Shown: positions 32,438 to 41,497, numbered from the stretch's first letter. The stretch is DNA of 64,000 bases from Succinatimonas sp. UBA6849 (GCA_002449335.1 DKDL01000002.1:1-64000); one strand, 5' to 3'. Numbers and translations: made by a program. The notes: generated by a model not told the origin, from the letters alone.

Positions 32438-32623
32438 CTATTTGTCGTCTTCTTTTTCTTCAATTGCCTCAAAAGGACATACAGACTGACAAGCTGCACA
32501 ATCTGAACACATCTCTGCATCGATCTTAAAACTGTCATCAGGCTGTTGCTCTATGGCGCCACAAGGACAGATATCCTGACATTCACCGCACTGAGAACAA
32601 ATCTCATTATTGATAACAAACAT
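32438..32623 (-). CDS. Small 2[4Fe-4S] ferredoxin
   Basis: A 61-residue bacterial-type ferredoxin. Two C-x2-C-x2-C-x3-C/P motifs are visible: CSQCGECQDICP (residues 9-20) and CSDCAACQSVCP (39-50), enough for two [4Fe-4S] clusters. It ends in an acidic EEKEDDK tail. Such proteins carry electrons at low potential in anaerobic metabolism; the partner here is unknown. A ribosome site AAGGTG precedes the ATG. It is divergent from the YggS-ProC fusion and convergent with the channel gene. Confidence 0.93.
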   Translation of the reverse strand: MFVINNEICSQCGECQDICPCGAIEQQPDDSFKIDAEMCSDCAACQSVCPFEAIEEKEDDK

Positions 32624-32720
32624 TGGTACACCTTCAAATTATTACAGTTTTATTAAATTGTTACAGTTTTATTTAAGACGCTATAATACCATTTAATAGG
32701 ATTAGATAAAAAGGCAATTT

Positions 32721-34238
32721 ATGAATAGCATCACTGAAAATTTAAATCACATTCACTCATCCATCACTAACGCTATTGCTAACTCCAAGAGAGAGCAAAA
32801 TAGCGTAAAGCTTTTGTGTGTAAGCAAAACCAAGCCTAAAGAGATGGTTATTGAAGCTTACAAAGAAGGTGAAAGACACTTTGGTGAATCATATGCAGTT
32901 GAAGCATCTGAGAAAATTGAGCAACTAAAAGAATTAGGCTATAACGACATTGTTTGGCACTTTATTGGTCCTATTCAGAAAAATAAGACCAAGCTTATTG
33001 CAACTCACTTTGATATTGTTGAAAGCGTTGATAGAGTTATCGTTGCTAAAAGATTAGATGAGCAAAGACCAGATAACCTAAAACCACTTGAAGTTTTAAT
33101 TCAGGTTAACATCTCTGATGAGTCACAAAAGTCAGGCTGTGCTTTATCAGATATAGATGAGCTCATAAAAGAAATTCAAGGCTGTAAAAAGCTAAAGTTA
33201 CGTGGTTTCATGGGAATTGGAAAAGATACAGATAACCGTGATGAAATCACAGAGGAATTTGCACAATTAAAGAACCTCTTTGACAAGTACAAGACAAGCA
33301 TTGCTGATTTTGACATACTGTCTATGGGTATGACCCATGACTTGGATCTTGCTATTGCTCAAGGTTCAACAGAAGTTCGAATTGGAACTGCAATTTTCGG
33401 TGCTAGAGAGTACAAAAACAAAACTATGAACGATGTAAAAGTAGCTTTCATCGGTGGCGGCAACATGTCTAGCTGCATCTATGACAGCATTATCAAAGAT
33501 TATGACGCAAAGAATATTACTGTAAGTGGACCTCATTTAGAGAAATTAGAAAAATTCAAACAGCACGGTTCTAACATCACTACAGATAATGTTAAGACTG
33601 TAGAGCAATCTCAGGTGATCTTCTTAGGTGTAAAACCTCAGATCTTAACTTCTGTCCTTGAAGAAATTAAAAATTCAAACATTTCTTTAGATGGTAAGTT
33701 ATTTATATCTATGGCTGCTGGTTATAAGTTATCTTCAATTTATGCAAAATTACAAACTCATAATCTTATTCGCATCATGCCAAACACTCCTGCAAAATTA
33801 GGTTTAGGAGTCATTGCTGTAAGCTACGATTCAGCCGTAACTGATAGCGAAAAAGAGTTATGCAAAAAGATGTTATCTCACATGGGTGAGTGCATTGAAG
33901 GCGACGAGCAGGCATTGAATGTGATTGGTGCTATCTGTGGTTGCGGACCAGCCTTTGTATACAGATTTATGGAATCACTGATTAGTGAAGCTGTAAGAAA
34001 TGGCATTGCTCCTAATGATGCCAGAAAGATGGTTGAACAGACAGTGTTTGGTTCAGCCTCTATGGTAATTAAAAATCAGGATACCTCAATTGCTGCTCTA
34101 AGAGAGGCTGTAACCTCTAAAGGAGGTACTACCTTTGCAGGTCTTTGCAAGATGACTGAAGGTAATTTTGAACAAATTATGCAGAACACAATCCAAGCAA
34201 GTCTTGACAGAACCTACGAATTTGAGAAGATGTTCTAA
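32721..34238 (+). CDS. YggS-ProC fusion: PLP homeostasis protein + pyrroline-5-carboxylate reductase
   Basis: One 505-residue frame joins two complete proteins. Residues 1-231 are a YggS/PLPBP protein with the PLP lysine K36 in LLCVSKTKPK, the signature HFIGPIQKNK and the C-terminal phosphate site GSTEVRIGTAIFGAR. After the linker KNKT, residues 236-505 are a full-length ProC, opening MNDVKVAFIGGGNMS (NADPH site) and containing IRIMPNTPAKLGLG and VTSKGGTTFAGL (catalytic region). ProC reduces P5C to proline; YggS balances vitamin B6. The genes are neighbours (yggS-proC or yggS-yggT) in many bacteria, and yggT follows here. The ProC ATG survives at 33426 but has no strong ribosome site. Confidence 0.93.
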   Translation: MNSITENLNHIHSSITNAIANSKREQNSVKLLCVSKTKPKEMVIEAYKEGERHFGESYAVEASEKIEQLKELGYNDIVWHFIGPIQKNKTKLIATHFDIVESVDRVIVAKRLDEQRPDNLKPLEVLIQVNISDESQKSGCALSDIDELIKEIQGCKKLKLRGFMGIGKDTDNRDEITEEFAQLKNLFDKYKTSIADFDILSMGMTHDLDLAIAQGSTEVRIGTAIFGAREYKNKTMNDVKVAFIGGGNMSSCIYDSIIKDYDAKNITVSGPHLEKLEKFKQHGSNITTDNVKTVEQSQVIFLGVKPQILTSVLEEIKNSNISLDGKLFISMAAGYKLSSIYAKLQTHNLIRIMPNTPAKLGLGVIAVSYDSAVTDSEKELCKKMLSHMGECIEGDEQALNVIGAICGCGPAFVYRFMESLISEAVRNGIAPNDARKMVEQTVFGSASMVIKNQDTSIAALREAVTSKGGTTFAGLCKMTEGNFEQIMQNTIQASLDRTYEFEKMF

Positions 34239-34262
34239 CAGATTTTCAATGAAGGATTAAAC

Positions 34263-34802
34263 ATGGCAATTCATTATCTAATTATGTTTGTAACTGCAGT
34301 GGTGATGCTCTTTGAATTAAGAGCTCTAATGCAGTCATCTAGCATTGACTACTACCATCCTTTTACACAAGCTGTAGTAAAACTCACAGAGCCTTTGTTA
34401 GGTCGATTACCTATCAGAAACATCCATATAAAAGGCTTTTACTATTGTGGTTTTATTGTAGCTTTTGTAATTGCTGTAGTTTTCTTTACTGTATTGGTAT
34501 GTTTGTCATCATCTATTGATGTTGTACTGATTGCTCTAGCATCAATTATCATGACAGTTAAAAGCTTTGGATATCTTCTGATCTTTTTACTCTTAGCTCA
34601 GGCTTTAACTTCATGGTTACCTAACACTCGTTATTTAAGCATGACTTTTGCTCAGATCACTTACCCTGTTGTAGCTCCAGTTCAAAAGCTGATCCCTCCA
34701 ATAGGTATGATTGATTTATCTTTAATGATTGTTATGATTGCGCTCTTTGCTCTTAATACGCTGTTTGGTAATATCTTTGGAGCACTTTGGTATATTTGTT
34801 AA
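34263..34802 (+). CDS. yggT: YggT family membrane protein
   Basis: A 179-residue integral membrane protein with two YGGT repeats, each a pair of hydrophobic helices around a Pro-rich segment (HPFTQAVVKLTEPLLGRLPI in repeat 1 and LTSWLPNTRYLS with YPVVAPVQKLIPPIG in repeat 2). Its function is not established; it is repeatedly linked to yggS, division and osmotic stress by context. It follows the yggS-proC fusion by 24 nt and is probably cotranscribed. Confidence 0.88.
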   Translation: MAIHYLIMFVTAVVMLFELRALMQSSSIDYYHPFTQAVVKLTEPLLGRLPIRNIHIKGFYYCGFIVAFVIAVVFFTVLVCLSSSIDVVLIALASIIMTVKSFGYLLIFLLLAQALTSWLPNTRYLSMTFAQITYPVVAPVQKLIPPIGMIDLSLMIVMIALFALNTLFGNIFGALWYIC

Positions 34803-34828
34803 GCAAATTTCAAAGCTAATTTATCAAA

Positions 34829-34860
34829 ATAAAACCGGCATCAAGCCGGTTTTATTTTTT
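34829..34860 (+). terminator. Terminator of yggT, usable in both directions
   Basis: AAAACCGGC and GCCGGTTTT pair around ATCAA, with a T-rich tail TTTTATTTTTT. The minus-strand side is A/T-rich too, so it can serve the convergent parC, whose stop codon lies within the tail. Confidence 0.88.
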
Positions 34861-37180
34861 ACTCTAGGGTAAATTCAGTATCCTCGATTGGAGGAGTTTG
34901 AACGTCCTCTTCTTCAGATTTAGGAACTACAATTTCAAGAGAATCAATCTTTTGGAAGCCTCTTGGTAATAAATCACCAGCCTTACTTCTAGAGCTAATT
35001 CTCTCTTCAATTTCTTTTGAAGATAAGTTAATAGTTCTCTTGCCACAGTGGATTATCATTGAAGCTTTCTCTGGAACAATCTCCATGGTTGCAATACCGT
35101 CAGCACCAATAGCCAATTTAGCACCGTTAATACCAATAAGCTTATTACCCTTACCTTGAGACAGTTCTGGCAGTTCACTTACCTTGTAAATTAACAGACG
35201 TCCTGTCTTACTTGCTACAGCTAAGAGATCATTATCCTTATTGCCAATTAACAGAGGCTTTAGGATAGTTGCATCGTCATCTATTGAAATAAGAGCTTTA
35301 CCGGCTTTATTTCTTGTCTGTAAATCCTCAGCCTTAACCATAAAGCCATAGGCTTTATCTGAAGCTACAATAAAGTGCTCATTGTTATGACCTATTACTA
35401 CATGACATGCACTCTCTCCTGGCTGCAGATTTGCCTTAGCAGATAGAGGTTCACCCTGACCACGAGCTGAAGGTAAGTCTTTTACATCTACCGTGTAGAC
35501 TCTACCCTTATTAGTAATAAAACATGCTTTATCGTTAGTCTTTCCTGAAGCTTTAGACTTGAAGGCATCTCCAGAACGATAAGACATATTCTCTGCATCA
35601 ATATCCGAACCGCTAGCAGCTCTAACCCAGCCCATCTTTGATAAGATAACTGTAGCAGGAGTACTTGGTACAAGCTCATCTTCACTGATGGCCTTAGCAA
35701 CTTCCTTCTGAACAATACGGCACTTTCTCTCGTCGCCATACTGCTTTACATCAGACTGAATTTCTTTCTTGATGAAAGTTTTAAGCTTAGTTTCAGATCC
35801 TAACAGAGCTTCAAGCTTTTTCTTTTCCTCGTTAAGCTTATCTTTTTCAGCAGTTAGTTTGATTTCTTCTAATCTTGCTAACTGTCTTAACTTGGTCTCT
35901 AGAATGTATTCAACCTGAGCTTCTGATAAGTTAAATCTCTCGATAAGTTTCTCTTTTGGATTGTCTTCATGACGAATAATATCGATTACTTCATCGATAT
36001 TTAAAACAATCAGTAAGAAGCCTTCTAAGAGATGTAATCTTTTATTAACAATCTCTAAACGGCTGTTTAAACGGCGTCTTACGGTATTGATTCTAAATGT
36101 TAGCCACTCAGAAAGAATAGTCTTTAAGTTTTTGATAGCAGGCTTACCATCAATACCTAAGATGTTGAGGTTTACCTTATATCGCTTCTCAAGATCAGTT
36201 ACAGCATATAAGTGCTCCATGAGCTCATCTAAATCGACACGCTTTGATCTTGGGGTAATGATAATTTTGCAAGGACAGCTGTGATCTGAAGCATTAGTTA
36301 TAGAAGCCACCATTGGCAGTTTCTTTTTTGACATCAAATCAGCGATCTGACGTTCAATAGAGCCACCAGATACCTGAAAAGGCAGAGCGTTAATTACAAT
36401 CTCATCCTTTTCAATTGAGTAAACAGCTCTTTGGCGAACAAAACCGCGTCCTGTTTCGTAGATATCCTTTAATTCCTGCTCTGAGTTAGTGATTTCACAA
36501 CCACATGGATAGTCAGGACCAGGAACATATTTCATTAAGTCTGCTACAGTTAAATCAGGCTTATCCATAAGCGCAATCACTGCATTGGCAACTTCATTCA
36601 AGTTATGTGAAGGAATATCTGTTGCCATACCTACAGCAATACCTGTAGTACCATTTAAAAGAATATTTGGCAGTCTTGCAGGTAAAAACTTTGGTTCATT
36701 AACTGTTCCATCAAAATTTGGTAACCAGTCAACGCATCCTGAGTTGATATCTGCTAACAGAATATCTGAGTAAGGAGCAAGTCTTGATTCTGTGTAACGC
36801 ATTGCCGCGAATGACTTAGGATCTTCAACGTCACCCCAGTTACCCTGACCATCTACTAGAGGATATCTGTATGTAAACGGCTGTGCCATGATAACCATAG
36901 CCTGATAGCAAGCACTATCACCATGTGGATGGTACTTACCGATTACTTCACCTACGGTTCTTGCTGACTTTGAATGCTTGGCTTTAGGATCGATACCTAA
37001 TTTTGACATTGCATAAATAATTCTGCGCTGTACTGGTTTCATACCGTCAGTCACAGAAGGCAATGCTCTGTCTCGAATAACGTTCATGGAATAATTTAGG
37101 TATGCTTCTTCAGCAAATTCCTGAAGAGGCAATGGTTCAATTCCTTCGAGGCTAAATTTTTTATTAATTTGATCTGACAT
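34859..37180 (-). CDS. parC: DNA topoisomerase IV subunit A (ParC)
   Basis: ParC is the DNA-breaking subunit of topoisomerase IV, which decatenates daughter chromosomes. The protein has 773 residues (E. coli 752). The active-site Tyr lies in [13 protein letters not shown]. The quinolone region is [16 protein letters not shown]: Ser89 (E. coli S80) is kept, but position 93 is Gln where E. coli has Glu84. A shortened C-terminal beta-propeller follows, as expected for ParC and unlike GyrA, with no clear GyrA box. parE is not adjacent. Confidence 0.95.
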   Translation of the reverse strand: MSDQINKKFSLEGIEPLPLQEFAEEAYLNYSMNVIRDRALPSVTDGMKPVQRRIIYAMSKLGIDPKAKHSKSARTVGEVIGKYHPHGDSACYQAMVIMAQPFTYRYPLVDGQGNWGDVEDPKSFAAMRYTESRLAPYSDILLADINSGCVDWLPNFDGTVNEPKFLPARLPNILLNGTTGIAVGMATDIPSHNLNEVANAVIALMDKPDLTVADLMKYVPGPDYPCGCEITNSEQELKDIYETGRGFVRQRAVYSIEKDEIVINALPFQVSGGSIERQIADLMSKKKLPMVASITNASDHSCPCKIIITPRSKRVDLDELMEHLYAVTDLEKRYKVNLNILGIDGKPAIKNLKTILSEWLTFRINTVRRRLNSRLEIVNKRLHLLEGFLLIVLNIDEVIDIIRHEDNPKEKLIERFNLSEAQVEYILETKLRQLARLEEIKLTAEKDKLNEEKKKLEALLGSETKLKTFIKKEIQSDVKQYGDERKCRIVQKEVAKAISEDELVPSTPATVILSKMGWVRAASGSDIDAENMSYRSGDAFKSKASGKTNDKACFITNKGRVYTVDVKDLPSARGQGEPLSAKANLQPGESACHVVIGHNNEHFIVASDKAYGFMVKAEDLQTRNKAGKALISIDDDATILKPLLIGNKDNDLLAVASKTGRLLIYKVSELPELSQGKGNKLIGINGAKLAIGADGIATMEIVPEKASMIIHCGKRTINLSSKEIEERISSRSKAGDLLPRGFQKIDSLEIVVPKSEEEDVQTPPIEDTEFTLE

Positions 37181-37372
37181 TTATTTTTTCTCGCACAACC
37201 ATTGCAGTTGTGTATATAATATTCTTGCTACAGTATATTTTATCAAAAATGCACAACAAAGCCATGTTATCTATGAGTTTTGTGTGACTCTATAACAATA
37301 ATAAAATCTCCTTGTAAAACGATATTTCTCTACAAGGTTATGTTGTTTCTGAACGATTACATAATGCCAGGT

Positions 37373-38029
37373 ATGACCACAGTGAAAATTTTAAAATACA
37401 TTTTTGCTTTATCTGTTATTTCTTTTTCAACATTTTCTATACAAGCTAAAGCAGAAACTTTCCATAACATTCCAGATGATTTATTAGCTAAAGCAGTAAG
37501 TTCTGAAGTTGTTTATGATGAGGAATTTGATTACACCAAACTAGGCGCTACCTCTAACTTAATGAATACTAGTGCTTTTACTGAGTCTCAAGCTCAAAAA
37601 AAGATGTTAGTAGACAGAGTTGTAGTTAACAAAGCTGCACACCAGATGATCCTTATGAAGGATGGTCAGGAGATCAGAAAATTTTGGATAGCTTTATCTG
37701 ATAAACCTTATGGCAAAAAACAGTTTGAAGGCGATAAGAAGACTCCAGAGGGCACTTATACTCTAGACTATATCAAGCAGAGATCAAATTACTATAAGGC
37801 TTTCCACATTTCCTATCCAAATTCAAAAGATATTGAGTTTGCAAGAAGCTATGGCAGAAGGCCTGGTGGCATGATTATGGTTCACGGGCAGCCACCTTCA
37901 AGAAGCAGCTATAACGAAACAGTACAGAGAACTGATTGGACTAATGGCTGTATTGCTTTATTAAACCCAGATTTAGATGTATTTTTATCTATGGTAGATG
38001 TAGGAACTCCAATTACGATCAATCCATAA
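37373..38029 (+). CDS. L,D-transpeptidase (YkuD domain), secreted
   Basis: An exported enzyme that makes or breaks peptidoglycan crosslinks or attaches proteins at meso-diaminopimelate. I start at the ATG at 37373 because it places a standard signal peptide at the N-terminus (KILKYIFALSVISFSTFSI, cleavage after QAKA); an ATG at 37364 is nearly as good and neither has a strong ribosome site. The YkuD domain carries the His in MIMVHGQPPSRS and the catalytic Cys in DWTNGCIALL. The spacing between the two is typical. It stands alone between parC and a convergent pair. Confidence 0.87.
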   Translation: MTTVKILKYIFALSVISFSTFSIQAKAETFHNIPDDLLAKAVSSEVVYDEEFDYTKLGATSNLMNTSAFTESQAQKKMLVDRVVVNKAAHQMILMKDGQEIRKFWIALSDKPYGKKQFEGDKKTPEGTYTLDYIKQRSNYYKAFHISYPNSKDIEFARSYGRRPGGMIMVHGQPPSRSSYNETVQRTDWTNGCIALLNPDLDVFLSMVDVGTPITINP

Positions 38030-38047
38030 TAGAGTTCCTAGCTTCAA

Positions 38048-38404
38048 CTAATCATCAGGGAACCATTTAGCAGATGCGTTAGATTCTTCCCCTTGAACAC
38101 TCAAAACGATATCCACTACATGGACATCGTTTTTTAATTGCTCCTGAGCACCGGTAAACCAAATCTCAGCAACAATGCAGTCATCAATATCTGAATCAGA
38201 AGGATCCAACTCGTCATCTTCAGATATATTTCTGAATCTGCACTCCATAGAATAGTCATCATCATTAGTGATTTTACGAACATTTGCATAAACATCAGGA
38301 TCATTAAGACTTAGAGCCTCTTCACTAATAGTTGTATACAAATCTACAACTTGCTCAGTAAGAGCATCAATTTGTTCATCTGTTAAATTGTCAACATCAA
38401 CCAT
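38048..38404 (-). CDS. Small acidic protein of unknown function
   Basis: A strongly acidic protein of about 118 residues with no motif I recognise and no signal peptide or membrane segment. The ATG at 38404 is preferred because it comes 1 nt after the upstream stop (TAATATG) and GGAG lies 12 nt before it; a GTG at 38422 would overlap the upstream gene by 17 nt. Acidic runs such as SEDDELDPSDSDIDD alternate with predicted strands. The tight coupling suggests it works with the flavin-reductase-like protein, but the function is unknown. Confidence 0.7.
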   Translation of the reverse strand: MVDVDNLTDEQIDALTEQVVDLYTTISEEALSLNDPDVYANVRKITNDDDYSMECRFRNISEDDELDPSDSDIDDCIVAEIWFTGAQEQLKNDVHVVDIVLSVQGEESNASAKWFPDD

Positions 38405-38405
38405 A

Positions 38406-38948
38406 TTAAACAAGTTCTCCACCAGAACAGAAAGTTGAACCAGTTACATGGTGTAATGTTCTCTTAAAACCAGGATTGAAGCACTCTTCCTTGTCGTCCC
38501 AGCAATCAGCCTTTACATAGACATTAACAACTTTTGATAAACAAATGCCTTTTTCAGCAAATAACTCTTCATCCTGCAATTCACACTCAAAATAAGCTAA
38601 AGCACCTGACATCACATCTAAGCCTAACTTCTGAGACTTTTCAGTTTTAATATCTTTTACCTGTAACTTATTACCAACATCTCGACCGTGAACAGAACCT
38701 AATTCTAAGGCGGTTTTCTTCTGATCTTCGCTAGGCAGTGCTACAACAAATTTCTTAGTATGACGGATGTTTTCTGAAGTTGTATGTTCCTTATCAAGAA
38801 CGAGTAATAAAACATCAGGATCATAAGGGCATGACCAAGCTGCAGTCATACCATCAGGTACATCTTTAGAGCTCTTAGTAAAGATACAAACTAAAGGACC
38901 ACCTGAAAATGCTCTATAAGCTAAAGAATTGTCGATATTTTTATACAT
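38406..38948 (-). CDS. Flavin-reductase-like (FMN-binding split-barrel) protein
   Basis: A 180-residue protein resembling the flavin reductase-like family, which binds FMN and reduces flavins or small substrates. The ATG at 38948 follows GAGG by 5 nt. Visible family-type segments are GGPLVCIFTKSSK and GMTAAWSCPYDPDVLLLVLD near the N-terminus, TTSENIRHTKKFVVALPS, and a C-terminal CLSKVVNVYVKA strand. It is rich in Cys. It is translationally coupled to the acidic protein downstream. Family assignment is probable, substrate unknown. Confidence 0.7.
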   Translation of the reverse strand: MYKNIDNSLAYRAFSGGPLVCIFTKSSKDVPDGMTAAWSCPYDPDVLLLVLDKEHTTSENIRHTKKFVVALPSEDQKKTALELGSVHGRDVGNKLQVKDIKTEKSQKLGLDVMSGALAYFECELQDEELFAEKGICLSKVVNVYVKADCWDDKEECFNPGFKRTLHHVTGSTFCSGGELV

Positions 38949-38965
38949 ACGAGCCTCTATATAGC

Positions 38966-38996
38966 ACAAAAAGAAAAAGAGCCTCCTAGGAGACTC
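38966..38996 (-). terminator. Terminator of the alpha operon (after rpoA2)
   Basis: GAGTCTCC and GGAGGCTC (38979-38996 on the minus strand) pair through a TA turn, with one mismatch, and are followed on the minus strand by TTTTTCTTTTT. It lies 27 nt after the rpoA2 stop and closely precedes the flavin-reductase-like start. Confidence 0.7.
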
Positions 38997-39023
38997 TTCT
39001 ATTTTATCTTATTTATCTAAATA

Positions 39024-40013
39024 TTAGATAGTATTATCTAAATCTGCAGGAGGCCAGTTCTCAAGACGCATACCTAAAGATAAACCTCTTTCAGCAAGAA
39101 CATCCTTGATTTCAGTCAATGACTTCTTACCGAGGTTAGGTGTCTTAAGTAACTCTACTTCAGTCTTCTGAACTAGATCACCAATATACTTGATGCCTTC
39201 GGTCTTCAGACAGTTTGCAGAACGAACTGTTAACTCGAGATCTTCAACAGGACAAATCAACTTAGGATCGATTAGAGGTCTGAATGAAGAATCTTCTGTA
39301 GGAGCTACAGAATTTCTGATATCTACAAATGAGTTTAACTGATCTGCGAAGATAGTTGCAGCGATGCTTACAGCATTCTTTGGATCGATAGTACCATTGG
39401 TCTCGATATCAAGAATTAACTGCTCTTTCTCATCTGCAATAGGAGCTGTGTGAACTGCAACATTTAACACTGGGCAGTATGAAGGATCGATCTGTAAATG
39501 ACCGATGAAACGCTCTTCAGAACCTTCAACATAAGGACGATTTACAGCTGGAACATAACCACGGCCACGAGTTACATGTAAGTGCATGTTTAACTCTTTA
39601 TTCTCGTCTGTTAAATGGCAAATAATTTGCTCTGGATTCTTAATCTCAATACCAGCTGGACACTGAATGTCAGCAGCAGTAACAGGACCTACACCTTTCT
39701 TCTTTAACTGAAGAACAGGCTCATCTCTTAAAGAACCTTCAGCAGCAACAGCAACTTCTTTTAAATTTAAAAGTATAAGAAGAATATCTTCTTGAATGCC
39801 TTCTACTGCACTGTATTCATGCACTACACCATCAATTTCAACTGCGGTGATGGCATATCCAGGAATAGAGGACAGCATAATACGACGGAGTGCTGTGCCT
39901 ACGATTTGAGCATAATGTGGCTCAAATGGCTCAAGAATTACACGGCTTACATTACGAGAAAGCTCGGTAACTTCTTTAATATTTGGCTTAATAGAATCAA
40001 TGATCTGATCCAA
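39024..40013 (-). CDS. rpoA: RNA polymerase alpha subunit, second copy (alpha-2)
   Basis: A 329-residue alpha subunit, the length of E. coli RpoA. Translation starts at TTG (40013) with GAGG 8 nt upstream. The N-terminal domain keeps the beta-binding residues R43-R44 in [14 protein letters not shown] (E. coli R44-R45) and the segment [17 protein letters not shown]. The segment matching E. coli residues 180-200 is replaced by [19 protein letters not shown], so the usual beta'-side motif [10 protein letters not shown] is absent. The C-terminal domain keeps [10 protein letters not shown] and [14 protein letters not shown], the residues that bind UP elements and activators. It is the last gene of the alpha operon, after rplQ. 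It probably pairs with alpha-1 in a heterodimer. Confidence 0.95.
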   Translation of the reverse strand: MDQIIDSIKPNIKEVTELSRNVSRVILEPFEPHYAQIVGTALRRIMLSSIPGYAITAVEIDGVVHEYSAVEGIQEDILLILLNLKEVAVAAEGSLRDEPVLQLKKKGVGPVTAADIQCPAGIEIKNPEQIICHLTDENKELNMHLHVTRGRGYVPAVNRPYVEGSEERFIGHLQIDPSYCPVLNVAVHTAPIADEKEQLILDIETNGTIDPKNAVSIAATIFADQLNSFVDIRNSVAPTEDSSFRPLIDPKLICPVEDLELTVRSANCLKTEGIKYIGDLVQKTEVELLKTPNLGKKSLTEIKDVLAERGLSLGMRLENWPPADLDNTI

Positions 40014-40059
40014 GGTTTCACCCTCGTTTTTTAGTACAGTTAGTTAGCTAGAAATCTGA

Positions 40060-40081
40060 ATGGGCGCAGCTATGCGCCCAT
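40060..40081 (-). repeat. Hairpin between rplQ and rpoA2
   Basis: ATGGGCGCA and TGCGCCCAT form a perfect, GC-rich 9-bp stem with a 4-nt loop, beginning 4 nt after the rplQ stop. No T tract follows, so it is not a plain terminator. It could stabilise the upstream mRNA or attenuate entry into rpoA2. Confidence 0.6.
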
Positions 40082-40085
40082 AGGA

Positions 40086-40484
40086 TTATTCAGCTGCTTT
40101 AGAATCTTTTGACTCTTCTGCAACTTCAGGACGGTCAGTTAACATGATGTAAGCTACAGGAGCTTTATCAGTTGAACGTAAACCAGCCTTTAAGATACGG
40201 GTGTAACCGCCGTTACGGTTAGCTGATAGCTTACCAATAACGTTGAATAACTTAGCAACAACTGCTTCGTCACGAAGACGAGCCTGAGCTAAACGACGGT
40301 TTGCAACGGTATCAACTTTAGCTAAAGTGATTAAAGGCTCAACGAAGCGACGTAATTCCTTAGCCTTTGGAACAGTAGTCTTAATTACTTCGAAGGTTAA
40401 TAAAGCTTTAGCTAAATTACGGTACAATGCAGCACGGTGTGCAGCTGTACGACCTAAATGACGGCCACTTAAACGATGACGCAT
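40086..40484 (-). CDS. rplQ: 50S ribosomal protein L17
   Basis: L17 has 132 residues (E. coli 127) and lies near the exit tunnel. The signature [20 protein letters not shown] opens the protein, followed by [17 protein letters not shown] and [12 protein letters not shown] short Asp/Ser/Lys tail ends it. It sits between the two alpha-subunit genes, 20 nt after the rpoA1 stop, whereas in other gammaproteobacteria it is the last gene of the operon. Confidence 0.97.
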   Translation of the reverse strand: MRHRLSGRHLGRTAAHRAALYRNLAKALLTFEVIKTTVPKAKELRRFVEPLITLAKVDTVANRRLAQARLRDEAVVAKLFNVIGKLSANRNGGYTRILKAGLRSTDKAPVAYIMLTDRPEVAEESKDSKAAE

Positions 40485-40504
40485 TTTAAATTCCTTCTAA
40501 ACAG

Positions 40505-41497
40505 TTATTTGTTTGGTGCACGAAGTCCTGGAGGTGGCCAGTTTGCCACACGCATACCTAAAGACAAGTTTCTCTGAGCAAGGACGTCTTTAATTTCATT
40601 TAATGACTTCTTACCTAGATTTGGTGTCTTAAGCAACTCTACTTCGGTCTTCTGTACCAAATCGCCGATGTAAATGATATTCTCCGCCTTTAAGCAATTT
40701 GCAGAACGAACGGTTAATTCCAAATCGTCTACTAACTGCATTAAAACTGGATCAGGCATTGGAGGAGCAGCAGGTGTCATTACACGCTCGCTGATCTCTT
40801 CCTTATCTACTATGTTGCAAATGCTGTCACAGATCAGATTAGAACCATTCATTAAAGCAACTTCTGGAGCAATTGTTCCGTTAGTTTCAATATCGATTAC
40901 TAATCTATCTAAATCTGTACGCTGCTCAACACGTGCTGACTCTACTTCGTAGACATAACGACGTACTGGGCAATAGTTTGCATCAATTAAGATGGTCTCA
41001 TCTGAATCAGCAGGGACATGCTTATCAGAGGTTGCCATCACATAACCCTGACCAGAGGTGATGCGAAGTTTCATCGACAACGAAGCCTTGGCACCTTTTA
41101 GAGTGCAAATACGGGCTTCAGGGTCAACAAAAGAAATATTTTCAGGACATACGATATCAGAAGCATGAACTTCGCCTTCGCCACGTCTCTCAATTGTTAA
41201 CCAAACAGGCTCTTTTAAAGGTTCTTGAGCTGAGATAGCAAGAGACTTTAAGTTCATTACTACATCAAATAAAGTTTCCTCAAGATCAGCTTTAGAGCTG
41301 TTAATGTCCTTAACGCCCGCCATCTGAAAAGCATCTACTGCTGTTCCAGACAGGGTCTTTAGTAAAATTCCACTTAAAGCTACGCCTAATGTGTAACCGA
41401 AACCACGCTCAAGTGGCTCAAGCACTAAACGTGCATGATTTGGGCTGACTTCAGTATAGTCAACTGGCTTTGGCTTTAGTAGTTCAACAACAGACAC
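40505..41497 (-). CDS. rpoA: RNA polymerase alpha subunit, first copy (alpha-1)
   Basis: A 330-residue alpha subunit at the standard rpoA position after rpsD. It starts at GTG (41497) with GGGGT upstream. The N-terminus [12 protein letters not shown] and [13 protein letters not shown] match E. coli, but the Arg-Arg pair is replaced by S42-G43 ([13 protein letters not shown]), and the following segment reads [17 protein letters not shown] instead of the conserved HEYS-type sequence. Both changes affect the beta-binding face. The beta'-side motif is fully kept ([17 protein letters not shown]). The C-terminal domain has [10 protein letters not shown] and [14 protein letters not shown]. Alone it should be unable to bind beta; alpha-2 would supply that face. 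Confidence 0.95.
   Translation of the reverse strand: MSVVELLKPKPVDYTEVSPNHARLVLEPLERGFGYTLGVALSGILLKTLSGTAVDAFQMAGVKDINSSKADLEETLFDVVMNLKSLAISAQEPLKEPVWLTIERRGEGEVHASDIVCPENISFVDPEARICTLKGAKASLSMKLRITSGQGYVMATSDKHVPADSDETILIDANYCPVRRYVYEVESARVEQRTDLDRLVIDIETNGTIAPEVALMNGSNLICDSICNIVDKEEISERVMTPAAPPMPDPVLMQLVDDLELTVRSANCLKAENIIYIGDLVQKTEVELLKTPNLGKKSLNEIKDVLAQRNLSLGMRVANWPPPGLRAPNK

Noticed and set aside
33420..33430. Sequencing frameshift as the cause of the YggS-ProC fusion
   Set aside because: A frameshift would put the two parts in different frames. Here both are full length, in the same frame, with a clean linker. A lost stop codon by base error cannot be excluded, but nothing suggests it.
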